This document shows positions 1 to 9,363 of a stretch of 64,000 bases of DNA, one piece after another. The notes beneath the pieces are model-generated. The model did no database searches, was not told the DNA's origin, and saw only the letters and a list, made by a program, of their open reading frames with translations. A program made the position numbers and the translations under genes. The stretch covers positions 1-64,000 of the forward strand of contig NZ_MUHF01000031.1 of NCBI RefSeq assembly GCF_002217435.1, read 5' to 3'. Every line of letters starts with the position of its first letter. Within the stretch, counting starts at the first letter, position 1. The stretch is from Flavobacterium reichenbachii. Its GTDB lineage: Bacteria > Bacteroidota > Bacteroidia > Flavobacteriales > Flavobacteriaceae.

Positions 1-621
1 GCTACATTTAATAAAGATATACGACTTTTAACACTGCCAGACGGTACAAGAGTTTGGTTGAATCAGAATTCTGAAATTCATTATCCTTCAAATTTTCAAG
101 AAAATGAAAGAACGGTAACTTTAAAAGGAGAAGCTTTTTTTGAAGTTAAGCGCGATACTTCCCGTCCTTTTATAATTAGTTCCGGAACTATAAAAACGAC
201 TGTTTTAGGAACTTCTTTTAATGTGAAGGCATACGATGACAAACAGCCCGAAGTAAATGTAAGAACGGGTAAAGTTAAAGTGGAAACTGCAGAAAATGCT
301 GTTTTTCTGGAAAGAGGTTACAAGGCAGTTTACGCATCAAAAACTTCAATGGTTAATAAAGAAAAAACAGATGTTTATGAACCGGATTGGAAGAAAGTTT
401 TAATTTATGCCGACGGATTAACGCTGGAAGAGGTTTTAAATCAATTAAAAATCGACCACCAATTTGAAGTTACTTATTTAGAAAAGGATTTAAAAAATCT
501 TAAAATACAAGGAACTCTGGATACCAGACAAGGTTTTGATGAAATGCTGCAGACAATTGCTTTTGCATTAGAAATTAAAATTAGAGCCACAGGAAACAAT
601 ACTTATTTGATAAGCAGATAA
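1..621 (+). CDS. FecR-family anti-sigma factor / transducer, 5' partial
   Basis: The frame is open from base 1, so the real start lies outside the window; the TTG at 58 is an internal codon. The N-terminal part carries the FecR signature LPDGTRVWLNQNSEI, followed by the beta-rich periplasmic stretch with VLGTSFNVKAY and VRTGKVKV. The last 65 or so residues (LTLEEVLNQLKIDHQFEVTY onward) resemble the STN-like domain found at the C-terminus of Bacteroidota FecR proteins. Such proteins sit in the inner membrane, hold an ECF sigma factor inactive, and release it when the partner outer-membrane receptor binds its ligand. The next gene is a TonB receptor with an N-terminal STN domain, which is the expected partner. 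The sigma factor should lie just upstream (inference). Confidence 0.9.
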   Translation, partial: ATFNKDIRLLTLPDGTRVWLNQNSEIHYPSNFQENERTVTLKGEAFFEVKRDTSRPFIISSGTIKTTVLGTSFNVKAYDDKQPEVNVRTGKVKVETAENAVFLERGYKAVYASKTSMVNKEKTDVYEPDWKKVLIYADGLTLEEVLNQLKIDHQFEVTYLEKDLKNLKIQGTLDTRQGFDEMLQTIAFALEIKIRATGNNTYLISR

Positions 622-769
622 CAACGGTTGTCTGTATAAAAAACGCAGATAGATTAACCTTGAAATGAGGATTTAATTTAAGCTGTACAGGATCTGTCTT
701 GAATTTTGCGAAATAAATTAACCAAAAATATCATATTAAAATTAATCAATACACTAACAATCATCAATT

Positions 770-3700
770 ATGAACAATAATCTTTGCAGGCAGTTTGCCT
801 TTTGGATTTTATTTTTCGGAGTCTTCTTCGGATCAAATACAATTTATTCACAAACCGGAACCGTGTCGGTGGATTTTAAAAATTCTTCGCCCCAAAAAAT
901 CATTGACAATTTAAAATCCCGTACACCGTATCAATTTATTTATCAGAAAGATCTTGATCTTAGTGTGCCGCTGGTTACTTTAAAAAAAGAGAATGTCTCG
1001 ATTGATGAAGTTTTGACTGATTTGCAAAACACGACAAATTTGAATTTTAAAAGAAATGAGAATAATATAGCCGTAAATAGTAAAGATTCGGCCAAAAAAA
1101 AAAGAAAAGGAAAAATTACAGGTAAAGTTGTAGATGTAAACGGACTTTCGCTTCCAGGTGTAAATATTAAAGTGTCAGAATTAAATTTGGGAACTCAATC
1201 TGATATCGACGGTAATTATGTTTTAGAATTAGAACCCGGCGAGTATACAATTGAGCTGAGTGCAATTTCATTTCAAACTCAAAAAATTACAGCAGTAAAA
1301 GTATCAGAAGGAAGCGAAACACCATTAGTAATTTCGTTAAAAGAAGATACACAGTCACTAAAAGAAGTAGTTATTGTTCAGGACTATAAAAAAGCTACGG
1401 CATCTGTTCAGGGATTGTTATTGCAGCAAAAAAAGGCGGCACAATTTTCTGATGGTATTTCGGCAGAGCAGATTGCCAGAACTCCAGACAGAGATGTGGC
1501 AAGTTCGCTTAAACGTATTACTGGCGTAACTACAATTGATAATAAATATGTTGTAGTGCGATCGATGGGAGAAAGATGGAATCAGGCTGTAATGGACGGA
1601 ATTACGCTGCCAAGTACAGACGCTTACAAACAGAATTTCTCTTTTGATATTATTCCGACTGCAATGGTAGAAAGTATCGTAGTGAGTAAATCTGCGACTC
1701 CGGACATGTATGCTAATTTTGCCGGAGGATACGTAGAGGTTAAAACAAAAGACATTCCTAAAGAAAATTTTACCACTTTCTCTATAAGTTCCTCTTATAA
1801 CAGCAGAAGCACGTTTAAAGAACGAATAACAAAACAAGAAGGAGATTATGATTATTTGGGTTTTGATGACGGAAGGCGCAATTATCCGACTAATCTTGTT
1901 GGGATGCCTTTACCAACAAGTGAAGCCAATGCAGGACCTTTTGTAGAACAGTCTAAAAAGTTTACTGAGGATAATTTTACGAGTTATAAAACTTATGCTG
2001 CGCCGGGAAGTACGCTTCAATTTGCTTTAGGAAGAGCTTACGAATTAAAAGATAATACTAAAATTGGATTTGTAGGTTCTTTATTCTTTAAGAATACACA
2101 GGAAAAACAAGATATAGAACATACTCAAAGAGCCGGTAATGCTGATAATTCTGTTTTTGTTCCAGAAGGAGAAGGTATTGCATATTCTACACTTACAAAG
2201 TACGGATTTAGAAATTCTGGCGCAAATTACAACTACAATTCTACGCTGGGAGCAATGTTTAATGCAGCTGTTCAGTTTGGCAATCACAAAATAACCACTC
2301 GTAATATGGTGATGCATATTTACAATAACCAGCTGACTCAAATAACGGGATGGAGTGACAGCGAGTCTATATCAGATATTTTAAACGGAACGATTCTTTC
2401 TAGTACAAGAGAAAGTAATTATCCTGTTTATCAGACTATTGTACAAAATAAAGTAGAGGGAAGCCATAAATTTGAAAAGTTAGATATAAATTGGTACGGT
2501 GCCTACAGTACTATTTCAAAAGACACCAAAGACGCTACTTTTATAGATGCTTACAGAAAGAAAGTAGGTGATGATGTTTTGCTTTATCATTACGTATATA
2601 ATTCTGAATCAATATTTCCTTTTAGCCGAAGCAACTTTACCAATGACGAGGTTGATTATAATTTTGGCTTAAACTTAAAGTATTCCTTTGACTTTAGTGA
2701 TTCGTTCACAAACGATATTAAAGCGGGTTATTTTGGTACTTATAAAAAAGCAACCAATCAACAAGAATCTGCAAAAATGGTGGTTCTGGGCAGTACCGAC
2801 AGAGCAGAAATTTATGAGCCATTATCACAATTTTTAGACGGTTCAAACTATTATTATGGAGGTTTTGGCTGGCAGGATTACGGCGTATACGGTAATAAAT
2901 ATGTGGGAGATGTAAAAGTACATTCTCCGTTTTTAATGCTGGACAACAAAATTGGCCGATTTGTGAGATTGGCGTGGGGCGTAAGAGCAGAAAGTTATAT
3001 CTATACACAAATACAAAGTCAGTCTGAAAAAGCAGGCGATTTTGGCATAGAACAAAAGGATGATAAACTTTGGCAGTTTTTACCTTCTGCAAGTTTAATC
3101 ATCAGCCCGACTAAAAAAATGAATGTAAGGCTGGGATATAACAAATCGGTGCTGCGTCCTCAATTTGCAGAACGTTTAAGCATTCCTTATTTTGATCCTG
3201 TACAGTCTGCCAGAATTTATAACTACTCGGGTGGAATGATTTCCAGCGTGGCAAGTAATTATGATGTTAAATTAGAATGGTTTCCATCTGGAGGTGAAAT
3301 ATTGTCTTTCGGAATTTATCATAAAGATATAGATGATCCCATTGAAGCAGTGGGTAATTTAAATCCGTCCAGAATTAGAAACATTTATAATCTTAACTCT
3401 TACAATGCAAAACTTTGGGGAGTAGAATTAGAATTTTATAAAAGCCTGTCTTTTCTTGGCGAAGGACCAATTTTAGAAAAATTATTTATTTCTGGAAATG
3501 CTTCTATTAACGACACAAAAGTAACATCATATGTTCAGATAGATGGCGATGGCGGACTTTATGAAGCCAACAGACCTCTTTACGGACAATCACCCTATAC
3601 ATACAATTTAGGTTTGGACTACATCGGAGAGCGTATGGGATTTAGCGTTAGGCATAATGCTATAGGAGATCAATATGTGCTTGTAGGATTTGATTACCAA

Positions 3701-4000
3701 TCTGAAGAAATCAGAATGCCTTATTCTGTAACGGATGCGCAGGTGAGTTATAAGTTTTTTAAAGAAAGAAACCTTGAACTGAAATGCAGTATGAAAAACA
3801 TATTTGATACTGGAATTGAAACATACGACAATTCAAATAGCTATACTCATATAGAAGGTGCTCCGGTCGGATCTAATCCCAGAGAAGTGTACAGCCTTGG
3901 AGCTAATGCTACAAAAAGATATGATGAAGATATTGATAAAGTATTGTTTAAAGCAAAAAGCGGAAGAACAATAAGCTTATCTATAAATTATTCATTTTAG
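770..4000 (+). CDS. TonB-dependent outer-membrane receptor with STN signalling domain
   Basis: The product has 1076 residues. A signal peptide (residues 1-27) is followed by an STN domain (about 30-100), which in FecA-type receptors contacts FecR. A carboxypeptidase-regulatory-like domain begins at GKITGKVVDVNGLSLPG (about 115-190). Then come the plug (about 215-330, including DRDVASSLKRITGV) and a large beta-barrel ending in phenylalanine (SINYSF), as usual for outer-membrane barrels. It imports a ligand using TonB energy and, with the upstream FecR, should signal ligand presence. The ligand cannot be read from sequence; this is not a SusC-type protein, because no SusD follows. A rho-independent terminator lies 90 bases downstream, so the genes after it are probably transcribed separately. 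Confidence 0.93.
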   Translation: MNNNLCRQFAFWILFFGVFFGSNTIYSQTGTVSVDFKNSSPQKIIDNLKSRTPYQFIYQKDLDLSVPLVTLKKENVSIDEVLTDLQNTTNLNFKRNENNIAVNSKDSAKKKRKGKITGKVVDVNGLSLPGVNIKVSELNLGTQSDIDGNYVLELEPGEYTIELSAISFQTQKITAVKVSEGSETPLVISLKEDTQSLKEVVIVQDYKKATASVQGLLLQQKKAAQFSDGISAEQIARTPDRDVASSLKRITGVTTIDNKYVVVRSMGERWNQAVMDGITLPSTDAYKQNFSFDIIPTAMVESIVVSKSATPDMYANFAGGYVEVKTKDIPKENFTTFSISSSYNSRSTFKERITKQEGDYDYLGFDDGRRNYPTNLVGMPLPTSEANAGPFVEQSKKFTEDNFTSYKTYAAPGSTLQFALGRAYELKDNTKIGFVGSLFFKNTQEKQDIEHTQRAGNADNSVFVPEGEGIAYSTLTKYGFRNSGANYNYNSTLGAMFNAAVQFGNHKITTRNMVMHIYNNQLTQITGWSDSESISDILNGTILSSTRESNYPVYQTIVQNKVEGSHKFEKLDINWYGAYSTISKDTKDATFIDAYRKKVGDDVLLYHYVYNSESIFPFSRSNFTNDEVDYNFGLNLKYSFDFSDSFTNDIKAGYFGTYKKATNQQESAKMVVLGSTDRAEIYEPLSQFLDGSNYYYGGFGWQDYGVYGNKYVGDVKVHSPFLMLDNKIGRFVRLAWGVRAESYIYTQIQSQSEKAGDFGIEQKDDKLWQFLPSASLIISPTKKMNVRLGYNKSVLRPQFAERLSIPYFDPVQSARIYNYSGGMISSVASNYDVKLEWFPSGGEILSFGIYHKDIDDPIEAVGNLNPSRIRNIYNLNSYNAKLWGVELEFYKSLSFLGEGPILEKLFISGNASINDTKVTSYVQIDGDGGLYEANRPLYGQSPYTYNLGLDYIGERMGFSVRHNAIGDQYVLVGFDYQSEEIRMPYSVTDAQVSYKFFKERNLELKCSMKNIFDTGIETYDNSNSYTHIEGAPVGSNPREVYSLGANATKRYDEDIDKVLFKAKSGRTISLSINYSF

Positions 4001-4089
4001 ACTCAAAAAAGACTGCAATCTTAAGATAATCAGTACTGCATATTAAGAAACGGTTAACAATAAAAAAAGTGATGACATTTTGATTTTTC

Positions 4090-4132
4090 GAAATCTAATG
4101 TATTTAAGATGTAAGTATTAGATTTCTTTTTT
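4090..4132 (+). terminator. Rho-independent terminator after the TonB receptor gene
   Basis: A perfect 10-bp stem (4090-4099 with 4117-4126) and a 17-base loop are followed directly by six T. It separates the receptor gene from the leader and lipoprotein gene downstream. Confidence 0.8.
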
Positions 4133-4133
4133 G

Positions 4134-4396
4134 TTTAGTGCATTAGACAAAAATTAAAAAAAATACGCTGCGAAAGTCTTTTATAAATAAAAGAATGGAA
4201 CCTTAATCCTTTTACTGCGTTAAAAAAATCCTATGAGTGAAAGATGGATAATTAGGTATAAGCCCCGATGGTAAAGCGGGATCGTTTATAAGAAAAGATC
4301 TTTACCAAAAACGAGAAAGACCTAAGGAAAGATATTTTGCTGCTCTCTCCAAAGGCCTAGTTGTAATGCAGCAAATATAGCATTAATTAAATTATT
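4134..4396 (+). other. Structured untranslated leader, function unknown
   Basis: This stretch has no plausible ORF and lies between a terminator and the lipoprotein start at 4397. Pairings visible by eye are: TCTTTTAT/ATAAAAGA (4177-4184/4187-4194); TTAGGT/ACCTAA (4252-4257/4320-4325), enclosing GGTAAAG/CTTTACC (4270-4276/4300-4306); CCCG/CGGG (4264-4267/4277-4280), which crosses the previous stem and so forms either an H-type pseudoknot or an alternative fold; and TTTGCTGC/GCAGCAAA (4336-4343/4368-4375), ending about 20 bases before the ATG. I do not recognise a known riboswitch. It could be a cis-regulatory RNA or a small RNA. Confidence 0.45.
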
Positions 4397-5686
4397 ATGA
4401 AAAAAATTTTTCTATGTGCAATGATAGCTCTTGCAGTGAGCTCTTGCCAAAATGATGATTCTTCTGCTGATTCTTCTTTTTCTATGAAAGCTTCAGGTGC
4501 TGATTATGTTCACCCTGCGACTGTACAAACAGTAAGCGGTGCTATAACATCAAACACTACCTGGACAAACGACAGAGTTTGGGAAATTGATGGCGTAATT
4601 ACTGTAAAAGATGGTGCTAAACTTACTATTGAAGCAGGTACATTTATTAAAGCTAAACCTTTGGCTCCTGGTATTGCTACAGGAGTACTTGTAATTACTA
4701 AAACAGGTCAGATCGATGCACAGGGAACTGAAACTGCTCCTGTAGTTTTTACAAGTTATAATTTATTAGATGATGATGCTAGTACTACTGCTCTTCCTGG
4801 GGATTTTGGAGGAGTTGTGCTTTTAGGAGATGCTGAAACGAATACTGGTTCGCTTACAAATATTGTAGAAGGATTAGACGATCAGCCAAATTTTGCTGAA
4901 TTTTATTACGGAGGATCTAATAATGCTCATAGTGCAGGTGCTTTAAACTATGTACGTATAGAATACGCAGGACGTATTTTAGATACAGATGTTGAAATCA
5001 ACGGTCTTACATTGGCAGGAGTTGGAAACCAAACTGTAGTAGATCACATTCAGGTTTCTTACGGAAAAGATGATTCATTCGAATTTTTTGGTGGTAAAGT
5101 AAATGCAAGCCACTTAGTTTCTTTTGCACCAGATGATGACAATTTTGATTTTGATTTTGGATACACAGGAACTGTTACAAAAGCTGTAGCACTTGCAGAC
5201 AGCAATTCTACTCACAGTTTAAGCGGAGGAAATCCAGATTCTAATGGTATCGAATTAGATAATAACGCAACAGGTACAGCAACAACGCTTATTACACGTC
5301 CTGTTATTTCTCAATTATCAATCATTGGAGTTAGCTCTAATACTGTAGCAGATTTATACGAAAATGCTATACATGTACGCAGAGCTGGTAATGTAAGCCT
5401 TACTGATGTTACTGTGACAGGATATAACACAGGAATTAGATGGGATTCTCCTTCATTACCAAGCGGTTCTTCTTATTTAAGAGTTTCAATCCACGGATTT
5501 GACAATCCAGTATTACCAGCTGGTACAACATTAACAGGTATTGGTACTAGTACTTCTACTGCAGATCCAGCTCCAAGATGGAATCTTGCGCAGCCATTCT
5601 TTAACAATGGTTCATTAGATTTTACAGGTACTACAGGTGCTTTTAGAACAGAGCAGCTTTGGACTAACAACTGGACAAGATTCTAA
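4397..5686 (+). CDS. Secreted lipoprotein with beta-helix-like fold
   Basis: A 429-residue lipoprotein. The lipobox AVSSC puts the acylated cysteine at residue 17. The body is rich in Asn, Thr, Gly and Asp, with phrases such as DGVITVKDGAKLTIEAGTFI, VNGLTLAGVGNQTVVDHIQV and SLTDVTVTGYNTGIRWDSP. These are typical of a right-handed parallel beta-helix in the large Bacteroidota surface-lipoprotein family that databases often leave uncharacterised. No catalytic motif is visible. It follows the structured leader and starts a co-directional run (lipoprotein, T9SS protein, lipoprotein, S41 peptidase) downstream of a TonB receptor. A role in capturing the receptor's ligand is inference only. Confidence 0.8.
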   Translation: MKKIFLCAMIALAVSSCQNDDSSADSSFSMKASGADYVHPATVQTVSGAITSNTTWTNDRVWEIDGVITVKDGAKLTIEAGTFIKAKPLAPGIATGVLVITKTGQIDAQGTETAPVVFTSYNLLDDDASTTALPGDFGGVVLLGDAETNTGSLTNIVEGLDDQPNFAEFYYGGSNNAHSAGALNYVRIEYAGRILDTDVEINGLTLAGVGNQTVVDHIQVSYGKDDSFEFFGGKVNASHLVSFAPDDDNFDFDFGYTGTVTKAVALADSNSTHSLSGGNPDSNGIELDNNATGTATTLITRPVISQLSIIGVSSNTVADLYENAIHVRRAGNVSLTDVTVTGYNTGIRWDSPSLPSGSSYLRVSIHGFDNPVLPAGTTLTGIGTSTSTADPAPRWNLAQPFFNNGSLDFTGTTGAFRTEQLWTNNWTRF

Positions 5687-5725
5687 TTTTTGGTTAAGCA
5701 TAAATAAGTTAGTTATTATAATTCT

Positions 5726-5756
5726 ACATGGGCAGTATATTTCTGCCCATGTTTTA
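5726..5756 (+). terminator. Terminator or attenuator hairpin between two secreted-protein genes
   Basis: CATGGGCAG (5727-5735) pairs perfectly with CTGCCCATG (5743-5751), extended by an A-T pair, followed by a short T run. It ends 12 bases before the next ATG, so it would terminate or attenuate transcription from the lipoprotein gene. Confidence 0.7.
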
Positions 5757-5767
5757 AAATTTAAAAA

Positions 5768-6625
5768 ATGAAAAAAAATCTACTTTTATTAGTTTTTATA
5801 ATATTTACAGGAATATCATCTGCTCAATATACAATTTGGGAAGATGATTTTGATGATTCTGATGCTTCAGACTGGACCTTACTGGACAGAGACGGAAATG
5901 GAAGCAACTGGATTGGGAGAAAAAATATTCAATTAGACGCTAATACCGGCGCTATTGTAGACGGTACAATTGATGTTTTAGGAACTTACAATATCGATTT
6001 GACAAATGGAGGATCATCATTACCAACAACCGAAGACAATCTTGCTGTATCACCTGTTATAGATGTTTCCTTTTATTCGGGAAAAATAGCACTAATTATA
6101 AATGCACAAACCAGTATTTATGATTCCAGCCAAGACTTATTAATTTACGGTTCTACATCTCCTGATCCCGCCGCATTTACTCTTTTAAAAACGATCACAA
6201 TAGAAAGAAATACTATAGAAGATGCAGAGTTCAAAGATTATACAATAGATATTTCTCAATATGCAGGAAAGCCAGCAGTTTATATTGCTTTAGGAAACAA
6301 ACCTAATATTCCTTTTATCGGATATGAAATCAATAAGATTTCTGTATCTGCAGAAGCTTTACTGGGAGTTGACGATGTGGCTTTAAAAGCATCACTCTGC
6401 ACATTAAAACAAAATCCTGTGAATGATTATCTGCAATTGGAAATCGCTGAAGAATTTCAGACAGAAGAAACCAAATTAACCATTTATAATACCAACGGAC
6501 TTATAGTTAAAGAATCCTCGTTTAAACCAGAAGGTTTATCTGTTGAAGATTTATCACAGGGAATATATTTTCTAACAGTAACGAATAACGGAGTTTCTAA
6601 AAAAATAAAGTTTCTAAAAAAGTAA
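5768..6625 (+). CDS. T9SS type A sorting domain-containing secreted protein
   Basis: The product has 285 residues. The signal peptide ends at GISSAQ (about residue 20). The middle part begins IWEDDFDDSDASDWTLLDRD and resembles the choice-of-anchor J / cleaved-adhesin beta-sandwich found in T9SS cargo. The last 75 residues form a type A T9SS sorting domain: LKQNPVNDYLQLEI, LTIYNTNGLIVKE, LSQGIYFLTV and a Lys-rich end (KKIKFLKK). It is therefore predicted to cross the outer membrane through the T9SS, which in this group shares components with the gliding machinery, and to end on the cell surface or in the medium. No enzyme motif is visible. Confidence 0.87.
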   Translation: MKKNLLLLVFIIFTGISSAQYTIWEDDFDDSDASDWTLLDRDGNGSNWIGRKNIQLDANTGAIVDGTIDVLGTYNIDLTNGGSSLPTTEDNLAVSPVIDVSFYSGKIALIINAQTSIYDSSQDLLIYGSTSPDPAAFTLLKTITIERNTIEDAEFKDYTIDISQYAGKPAVYIALGNKPNIPFIGYEINKISVSAEALLGVDDVALKASLCTLKQNPVNDYLQLEIAEEFQTEETKLTIYNTNGLIVKESSFKPEGLSVEDLSQGIYFLTVTNNGVSKKIKFLKK

Positions 6626-6659
6626 TAACCTAAACCTTTATTGATTTTCTAATACACAA

Positions 6660-7472
6660 ATGAAGACAAAAACAAATATCAATATGAATACTAGAATGTT
6701 AAGAGCAGTAATTTTTTTAGCTGTAATCAATCTTTTTGCATCTTGCACCAACGATAATATGGTTTCTTATTATGGAGAAGAAACCAACCAGCCGGGCAAA
6801 GTAACTATAAACGCTTACAGCGCAGTAAACGATTCTTTGCAGATAATCTCAAATGGTAAAGCACTTGAAATTGGAAAAGATAAAAAAACAGCCTTTACAA
6901 AAAAGATTGATAAAGAATATGATTTTGTTTATTACGGAGACCAGACAAAAACTATTGAGATTACCAATAAAGTAACAAAAGAGGTCTTACATACCTATCA
7001 TTTTACAGCAGAAAAAGTTAAGGATACACTCTCTTTTTTTACCAAAGATGGTATTTGGATAGACAAAATTACTTCAATAAAAACTGGGGTTTTAAGTAAG
7101 CCTGCCAATAGCGGTTATAGATTTATATTTCCTAACATAAATAAATATTCTAAAAGCGGTTATGAAGGTAATATTGACGGAATCATTCGTAAAATAAACG
7201 GACAGTTGCTGGGAGTGGCAGAAAATATCAATAAAGATAAATTTAATCCATTTATAGAATTTCCTTTTAGCTCGCCGCCAACTATTTTGATGGAACTGGT
7301 AAAACACGGCACAACAGAATCGTACATTCCTGGTCAGAAAATTATTGTGATTATGACAATGTCCGTAAATAAATCAAAATTGATTGTACTTGAAGAAAAA
7401 AGTGATGCCAGCGGAATCTTTACTGGTGTAGACGGAACTTTGAATTTGACAGATTACTTCGTATTTAAATAA
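6660..7472 (+). CDS. Hypothetical lipoprotein
   Basis: A 270-residue protein with a lipoprotein signal (hydrophobic stretch then LFASC, cysteine about residue 29). In-frame ATGs at 6660, 6684 and 6696 are all possible starts; a start at 6684 or 6696 would give a signal peptide of more usual length. The mature part has no motif I recognise. It is rich in Lys, Asn and Thr with alternating hydrophobic residues, suggesting a beta-rich fold. It starts 34 bases after the T9SS protein gene and is followed by its own terminator-like hairpin. Confidence 0.75.
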   Translation: MKTKTNINMNTRMLRAVIFLAVINLFASCTNDNMVSYYGEETNQPGKVTINAYSAVNDSLQIISNGKALEIGKDKKTAFTKKIDKEYDFVYYGDQTKTIEITNKVTKEVLHTYHFTAEKVKDTLSFFTKDGIWIDKITSIKTGVLSKPANSGYRFIFPNINKYSKSGYEGNIDGIIRKINGQLLGVAENINKDKFNPFIEFPFSSPPTILMELVKHGTTESYIPGQKIIVIMTMSVNKSKLIVLEEKSDASGIFTGVDGTLNLTDYFVFK

Positions 7473-7492
7473 AAGACCATTAAGGTCTTTTT
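7471..7492 (+). terminator. Short terminator-like hairpin
   Basis: AAAAGACC (7471-7478) pairs with GGTCTTTT (7484-7491) around a 5-base loop, and T bases close the stem. It overlaps the stop codon of the upstream lipoprotein gene. The stem is short, so readthrough into the S41 peptidase gene is likely. Confidence 0.55.
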
Positions 7493-7527
7493 CACTCAAT
7501 TTAAATTCATATTCAAATAGTATTAAA

Positions 7528-8922
7528 ATGAAAAAGAAAATCTCTACTTGTCTTTTCTATGGAATTATTTTACTTATAGAGGTATTAATTCTTTCTTGTA
7601 GTGCCGATGATGACATTCAGTTTTATAACGAAGGTACAAATGAATATATAAACGAATGGATGTACAGACAGATGAAAAAATATTACCGATGGAATGACGG
7701 AATGCCCGCACAAGGCGATCTGTCGGCTAAGCCAAAGGAATATTTTGCAAAATTGCTGCAAAAAGAGGATATTTACTCTTATGCCGTACATCCTGAAATT
7801 CCCGAAACAGCACCGCAGAGTTTGAGAAGAAAATTTGGATTTGATGTTTCTTTTATCGATTTCGAAGGAAAATATTACGGCGTCATCCTATATGTATTAG
7901 CAGACTCGCCAGCCAAAAATAACGGTTTAAAAAGAGGGCATCTTATTACGCATATCAACGGAACCATAATTAACGAAGGTAACTATGAGCAATTGTATAA
8001 AAATATGATATTGACTGCTTCATTAAGTTTAAAGTTAACAGCCTATTCTTTGCAATCGGGTTTTTCTGCCTCAAAAGAAGTTTCGTTAATACAAGGATTT
8101 AGTTTTTTGCAGCCGATGCCTTATCAGGTCATTTCAGCTCAAAATACTAAAATAGGATATTTAGAAATTCCACATTTTGATGTGGGTCAGGCACAGCAAT
8201 TTTTGCAGATTTTTCAGGATTTAAAAAGTAAGTCAATTACAGAACTGATTGTAGATTTACGTTATAATGGAGGAGGAGATATAGCATCTGCTGCTGCCTT
8301 AAGCATACTCATTGCTCCAAACATTAAAGCAAGTGATCTTTATGTAAAGTTTGAAGGAAATGCAAACGGAGGAACTGTAAACCAAACTTTTAAGCAGGCA
8401 TTGGAAAGTAACGAAACAAAAATAACTTTTGATGCCCTACGCGCCGCACATCCGTCTATTGACAAGGTTTATATTTTGTGCGGTAAAAGAACAGCATCGG
8501 CATCAGAATTAATCATCAATAATCTTAAGCCGTATATGAATGTAATTACAATTGGAGATAAAACTTTGGGAAAAGATGTCGCTGGTTTTCCTATTGAAGA
8601 TGATCGAATTTCAGGAAAAAAAGGATGGATTTTGTATCCTTCAATATACAAATTGTATAATTCTAGAAGTGAAGGTAATTATACAAAAGGTATTGAACCC
8701 GTTATTTATGCAGACGAAATACAACAGCCAGAAGTTTTTGCGTTGGGAAACAGCTCTGAGGTTTTATTAAAAAAAGCTCTAAATACCATTTTGGGAACCG
8801 AAAGTAAAATGAAAACCTCATCGACGGCAAAATCACTTAATTTACGTGCTGTCAGCAGTGATGCTGATGAGATATTACTGCTGAATCCAAAAGTTTTTTT
8901 AGATTCAGACAAACCATTTTAG
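7528..8922 (+). CDS. S41-family peptidase lipoprotein (C-terminal processing peptidase-like)
   Basis: A 464-residue protein with lipobox LILSC (cysteine about residue 24), so it is probably anchored in the envelope. After an N-terminal helical part comes a PDZ-like domain (about 105-180, GVILYVLADSPAKNNGLKRG). The S41 core follows from about 200: IGYLEIPHFD, LIVDLRYNGGGD, and the TASASELIINNL motif that holds the nucleophilic serine. This is the Bacteroidota group of S41 lipoproteins, distinct from housekeeping CtpA/Prc. It probably trims secreted or envelope proteins; the substrate is unknown. It closes the co-directional run of secreted proteins that starts at 4397. Confidence 0.88.
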   Translation: MKKKISTCLFYGIILLIEVLILSCSADDDIQFYNEGTNEYINEWMYRQMKKYYRWNDGMPAQGDLSAKPKEYFAKLLQKEDIYSYAVHPEIPETAPQSLRRKFGFDVSFIDFEGKYYGVILYVLADSPAKNNGLKRGHLITHINGTIINEGNYEQLYKNMILTASLSLKLTAYSLQSGFSASKEVSLIQGFSFLQPMPYQVISAQNTKIGYLEIPHFDVGQAQQFLQIFQDLKSKSITELIVDLRYNGGGDIASAAALSILIAPNIKASDLYVKFEGNANGGTVNQTFKQALESNETKITFDALRAAHPSIDKVYILCGKRTASASELIINNLKPYMNVITIGDKTLGKDVAGFPIEDDRISGKKGWILYPSIYKLYNSRSEGNYTKGIEPVIYADEIQQPEVFALGNSSEVLLKKALNTILGTESKMKTSSTAKSLNLRAVSSDADEILLLNPKVFLDSDKPF

Positions 8923-8966
8923 CCTTTTGTTTCAGCATCAAATACTAAATATAAGCTGACTAAAAT

Positions 8967-9341
8967 TTATTCGTTGTATTGATTGGAGTAGATTGTATTT
9001 TTATAAAGCTCTACTTTTCGGCCGTCGGGATCAGAGATAACAGTCATATATCCAAAATCAGTTTTTGCAGGCTCAAATAAAAAATTTACTTCTAAATCTT
9101 TTAAATTTTGTATGATTTCATCAAAATTGTCAATTCCAAAACCCAGACGTAAATTCTGATCGGGTTCAGTTTGACTTTTTGTTAAAGGATAAATTTCTAA
9201 AATTGTTTTCCCAATTGAAGCTCCATAATGAAAGGGAGAATTTCCATGTTTATGATAGTCAAATACCAGTCCTAATAAAGTATAAAAGGCTGCAAGTTTT
9301 TCAGGATCGCTGCTCCTTAAAACTAATAATCTTAATTCCAT
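8967..9341 (-). CDS. VOC-family protein (glyoxalase/bleomycin-resistance fold)
   Basis: A 124-residue protein with the beta-alpha-beta-beta-beta architecture of the vicinal oxygen chelate superfamily: MELRLLVLRSSDPEKLAAFYT at the start, LGFGIDNFDEII in the middle, and the ending VISDPDGRKVELY. One such chain normally dimerises around a metal or ligand site. The substrate cannot be predicted. It lies 22 bases downstream of the response-regulator gene on the same strand and may be cotranscribed with it. Confidence 0.8.
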   Translation of the reverse strand: MELRLLVLRSSDPEKLAAFYTLLGLVFDYHKHGNSPFHYGASIGKTILEIYPLTKSQTEPDQNLRLGFGIDNFDEIIQNLKDLEVNFLFEPAKTDFGYMTVISDPDGRKVELYKNTIYSNQYNE

Positions 9342-9363
9342 TGCAACATCTTTAAGTATTAAT

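Noticed and set aside
1418..1837. Long minus-strand ORF inside the TonB receptor gene
   Set aside because: It is the complement of a clear outer-membrane receptor; its translation has no family features or signal and many unlikely residues (Cys, His, Arg clusters).
4231..4330. Possible hammerhead ribozyme, tRNA or known riboswitch in the leader
   Set aside because: The CTGATGA and GAAA core is not present in the right order, no cloverleaf with a T-arm forms, and no cobalamin, TPP, FMN or SAM consensus boxes were found.
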